This document shows positions 62,830 through 64,000 of a stretch of DNA of 64,000 bases, piece by piece. The stretch is from Flavivirga amylovorans. Its GTDB lineage: Bacteria > Bacteroidota > Bacteroidia > Flavobacteriales > Flavobacteriaceae. Made by a program: the position numbers and the translations under genes. Every line of letters begins with the position of its first letter. Within the stretch, counting starts at the first letter, position 1. The notes under the pieces are model-generated. The model saw only the letters and a program-made list of their open reading frames with translations. It was not told where the DNA came from and did not search any database. The stretch covers positions 1,209,397 to 1,273,396 of the forward strand of contig NZ_JAUOEM010000001.1 of NCBI RefSeq assembly GCF_030540875.1, read 5' to 3'.

Positions 62830-64000
62830 ATGAAAACAATTAAACTTTTAGGAATACTAGTATGCCTATCTTTTTCTGCAATAATAAATGCACAGGTTGG
62901 TATAGGAAATGCACTTCCAGACAACTCTGCTCAATTAGATATTACGGCATCAGATAGAGGATTGCTCATCCCAAGGGTTGTATTACAAAGTACAACAGAC
63001 ACTACAACAATTACTAACGGTAATGTTAATAGCCTTATTGTGTACGCAACAAATACTATGGGAGATATCATTCCAGGATATTATTACTGGCAGGATTCTG
63101 ATGCTGCCTGGAAAAGAATTGTTAATGGTGATGATGTGGCAACATTTGAAACACTTACAACCTTTACACTTAATGCAGATGGTTTCACACTAGAGTATAT
63201 GGATGAAGACAACGTACTTAGTACCGTAAACCTTTCTACAGTGGTAGATAATACAGAAACACTAACCTCTCTAGTAGATAACGGAGATGGCACTGTAACG
63301 TATACAGATGAAGATGATGTTGCTAATATCGTTGTTATATCTGTTAATTCAGAGAATGTAAACATTATAGACAATAGTATTGATATCGATAACGATGGCA
63401 ATACGGATGTTAATGTTACGCTGCAAGATGTTATTACTAACATCTCCAATATTATAGATGCCAATGAGACCTTAACGACCATCGGATTAAATGCAGACGG
63501 CATCAATTTAGATTACATGGATGAAGATGGCGCAGTTACTCAGATAGATTTATCGACAATTATTGCCAATCTGGAAACGCTAACGTCTTTAACGAGCGAT
63601 CAAGCAACAGGAACATTAACCTATACAGACGAAGCTGGTGTTGCAAATATGATTACAATTTACACAAATTCAGGTAACGTTAGTATTACCGATAATACGA
63701 TTGATATCGATAACGATGGCAATACCGATGTTAATGTGACCTTGCAGGATGTTATAGATAATATCACCAATATTATAGATGCTAATGAGACCTTAACGAC
63801 CATCGGATTAAATGCAGACGGCATCAATTTAGATTACATGGATGAAGATGGCGCAGTTACTCAGATAGATTTATCGGCAATTATTGCCAATCTGGAAACG
63901 CTAACGTCTTTAACGAGCGATCAAGCAACAGGAACATTAACCTATACAGACGAAGCTGGTGTTGCAAATATGATTACAATTTACACAAATTCAGGTAACG
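62830..64000 (+). CDS. Exported repeat-rich adhesin-like protein, 3' end outside window
   Basis: The ATG at 62830 opens a frame that stays open to the last base, so the gene is truncated by the window; 390 residues are visible. It starts with a signal peptide (MKTIKLLGILVCLSFSAIINAQ) and the VGIGNALPDNSAQLDITASD and GLLIPRVVL opening that is typical of Bacteroidota surface proteins. It continues as near-identical units of 107 residues rich in Asp, Asn, Thr and Ile (NLDYMDEDGAVTQIDLS, DIDNDGNTDVNVTLQDVI with calcium-like DxDNDGNTD). These suggest a calcium-bound adhesin. The promoter is shared with the coiled-coil gene at 57505. Confidence 0.8.
   Translation, partial: MKTIKLLGILVCLSFSAIINAQVGIGNALPDNSAQLDITASDRGLLIPRVVLQSTTDTTTITNGNVNSLIVYATNTMGDIIPGYYYWQDSDAAWKRIVNGDDVATFETLTTFTLNADGFTLEYMDEDNVLSTVNLSTVVDNTETLTSLVDNGDGTVTYTDEDDVANIVVISVNSENVNIIDNSIDIDNDGNTDVNVTLQDVITNISNIIDANETLTTIGLNADGINLDYMDEDGAVTQIDLSTIIANLETLTSLTSDQATGTLTYTDEAGVANMITIYTNSGNVSITDNTIDIDNDGNTDVNVTLQDVIDNITNIIDANETLTTIGLNADGINLDYMDEDGAVTQIDLSAIIANLETLTSLTSDQATGTLTYTDEAGVANMITIYTNSGN
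63142..64000 (+). repeat. 321-bp tandem coding repeats
   Basis: AATGAGACCTTAACGACC starts at 63463 and 63784, a period of 321 bp (107 codons). The second copy runs to the window end with only a few changes (for example TCGACAATT / TCGGCAATT), which points to recent expansion. An earlier, more diverged unit begins near 63142. Confidence 0.9.

Overview
The window is from a marine-type member of the Bacteroidota, most likely the family Flavobacteriaceae. It is AT-rich. Several genes have TTG-N19-TAnnTTTG-type promoters and AT-rich, weak ribosome binding sites. It carries a SusC/SusD pair, a hybrid two-component regulator, a protein with a T9SS sorting tail, a YtxJ-type bacilliredoxin and a NagB-deacetylase fusion. 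Many intergenic gaps contain palindromic repeats. The species cannot be named from the sequence.

Layout. 1-5.4 kb: the 3' part of ytxJ, a TPMT-like methyltransferase, then a tight three-gene unit (alpha/beta hydrolase, caspase-fold protease, large unrecognised protein) that is the best candidate here for an undescribed system. 5.4-12.4 kb: household genes (lipoprotein, fahA, glyA, two exported proteins). 12.5-18.5 kb: a galactose block, with a GntR-headed regulator, galM, galK and galT on the minus strand and a divergent sodium/sugar symporter. 18.6-23.7 kb: an integrated element at tRNA-Arg(UCT). Its large serine recombinase reads antisense into the tRNA. It also holds a MerR-like protein, a small ribbon-helix-helix-like protein beside a 41-bp palindrome, a secreted protein, a 160-bp DNA segment with crossing inverted repeats, and a RadC-like protein.

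24-54.8 kb: a glycan-use region centred on N-acetylhexosamines. It has a CBM9-like protein, a nucleotidyltransferase fused to an N-acetylhexosamine-1-kinase-like domain, a second SSS symporter, a NagB-deacetylase fusion, two GH123/DUF4091 hydrolases, two large surface-type proteins, a glycerophosphodiesterase, the hybrid two-component regulator, and a four-gene PUL operon candidate ending in SusC and SusD. The plausible flow is: exported hydrolases release HexNAc (GalNAc or GlcNAc), SusCD and the SSS symporter import sugars, the kinase/nucleotidyltransferase and NagB process them, and the gal genes take galactose. A 21-bp-period direct repeat before the PUL operon is a good candidate site for the AraC-type output domain of the regulator.

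54.8-64 kb: two paralogous short sensor kinases without visible partner regulators. Each is followed by a long repeat-rich gap, a strongly similar promoter region, and an exported protein (a coiled-coil lipoprotein, and a repeat-rich adhesin-like protein that runs off the window). Non-coding gaps throughout hold at least three families of MITE/REP-like palindromic repeats.
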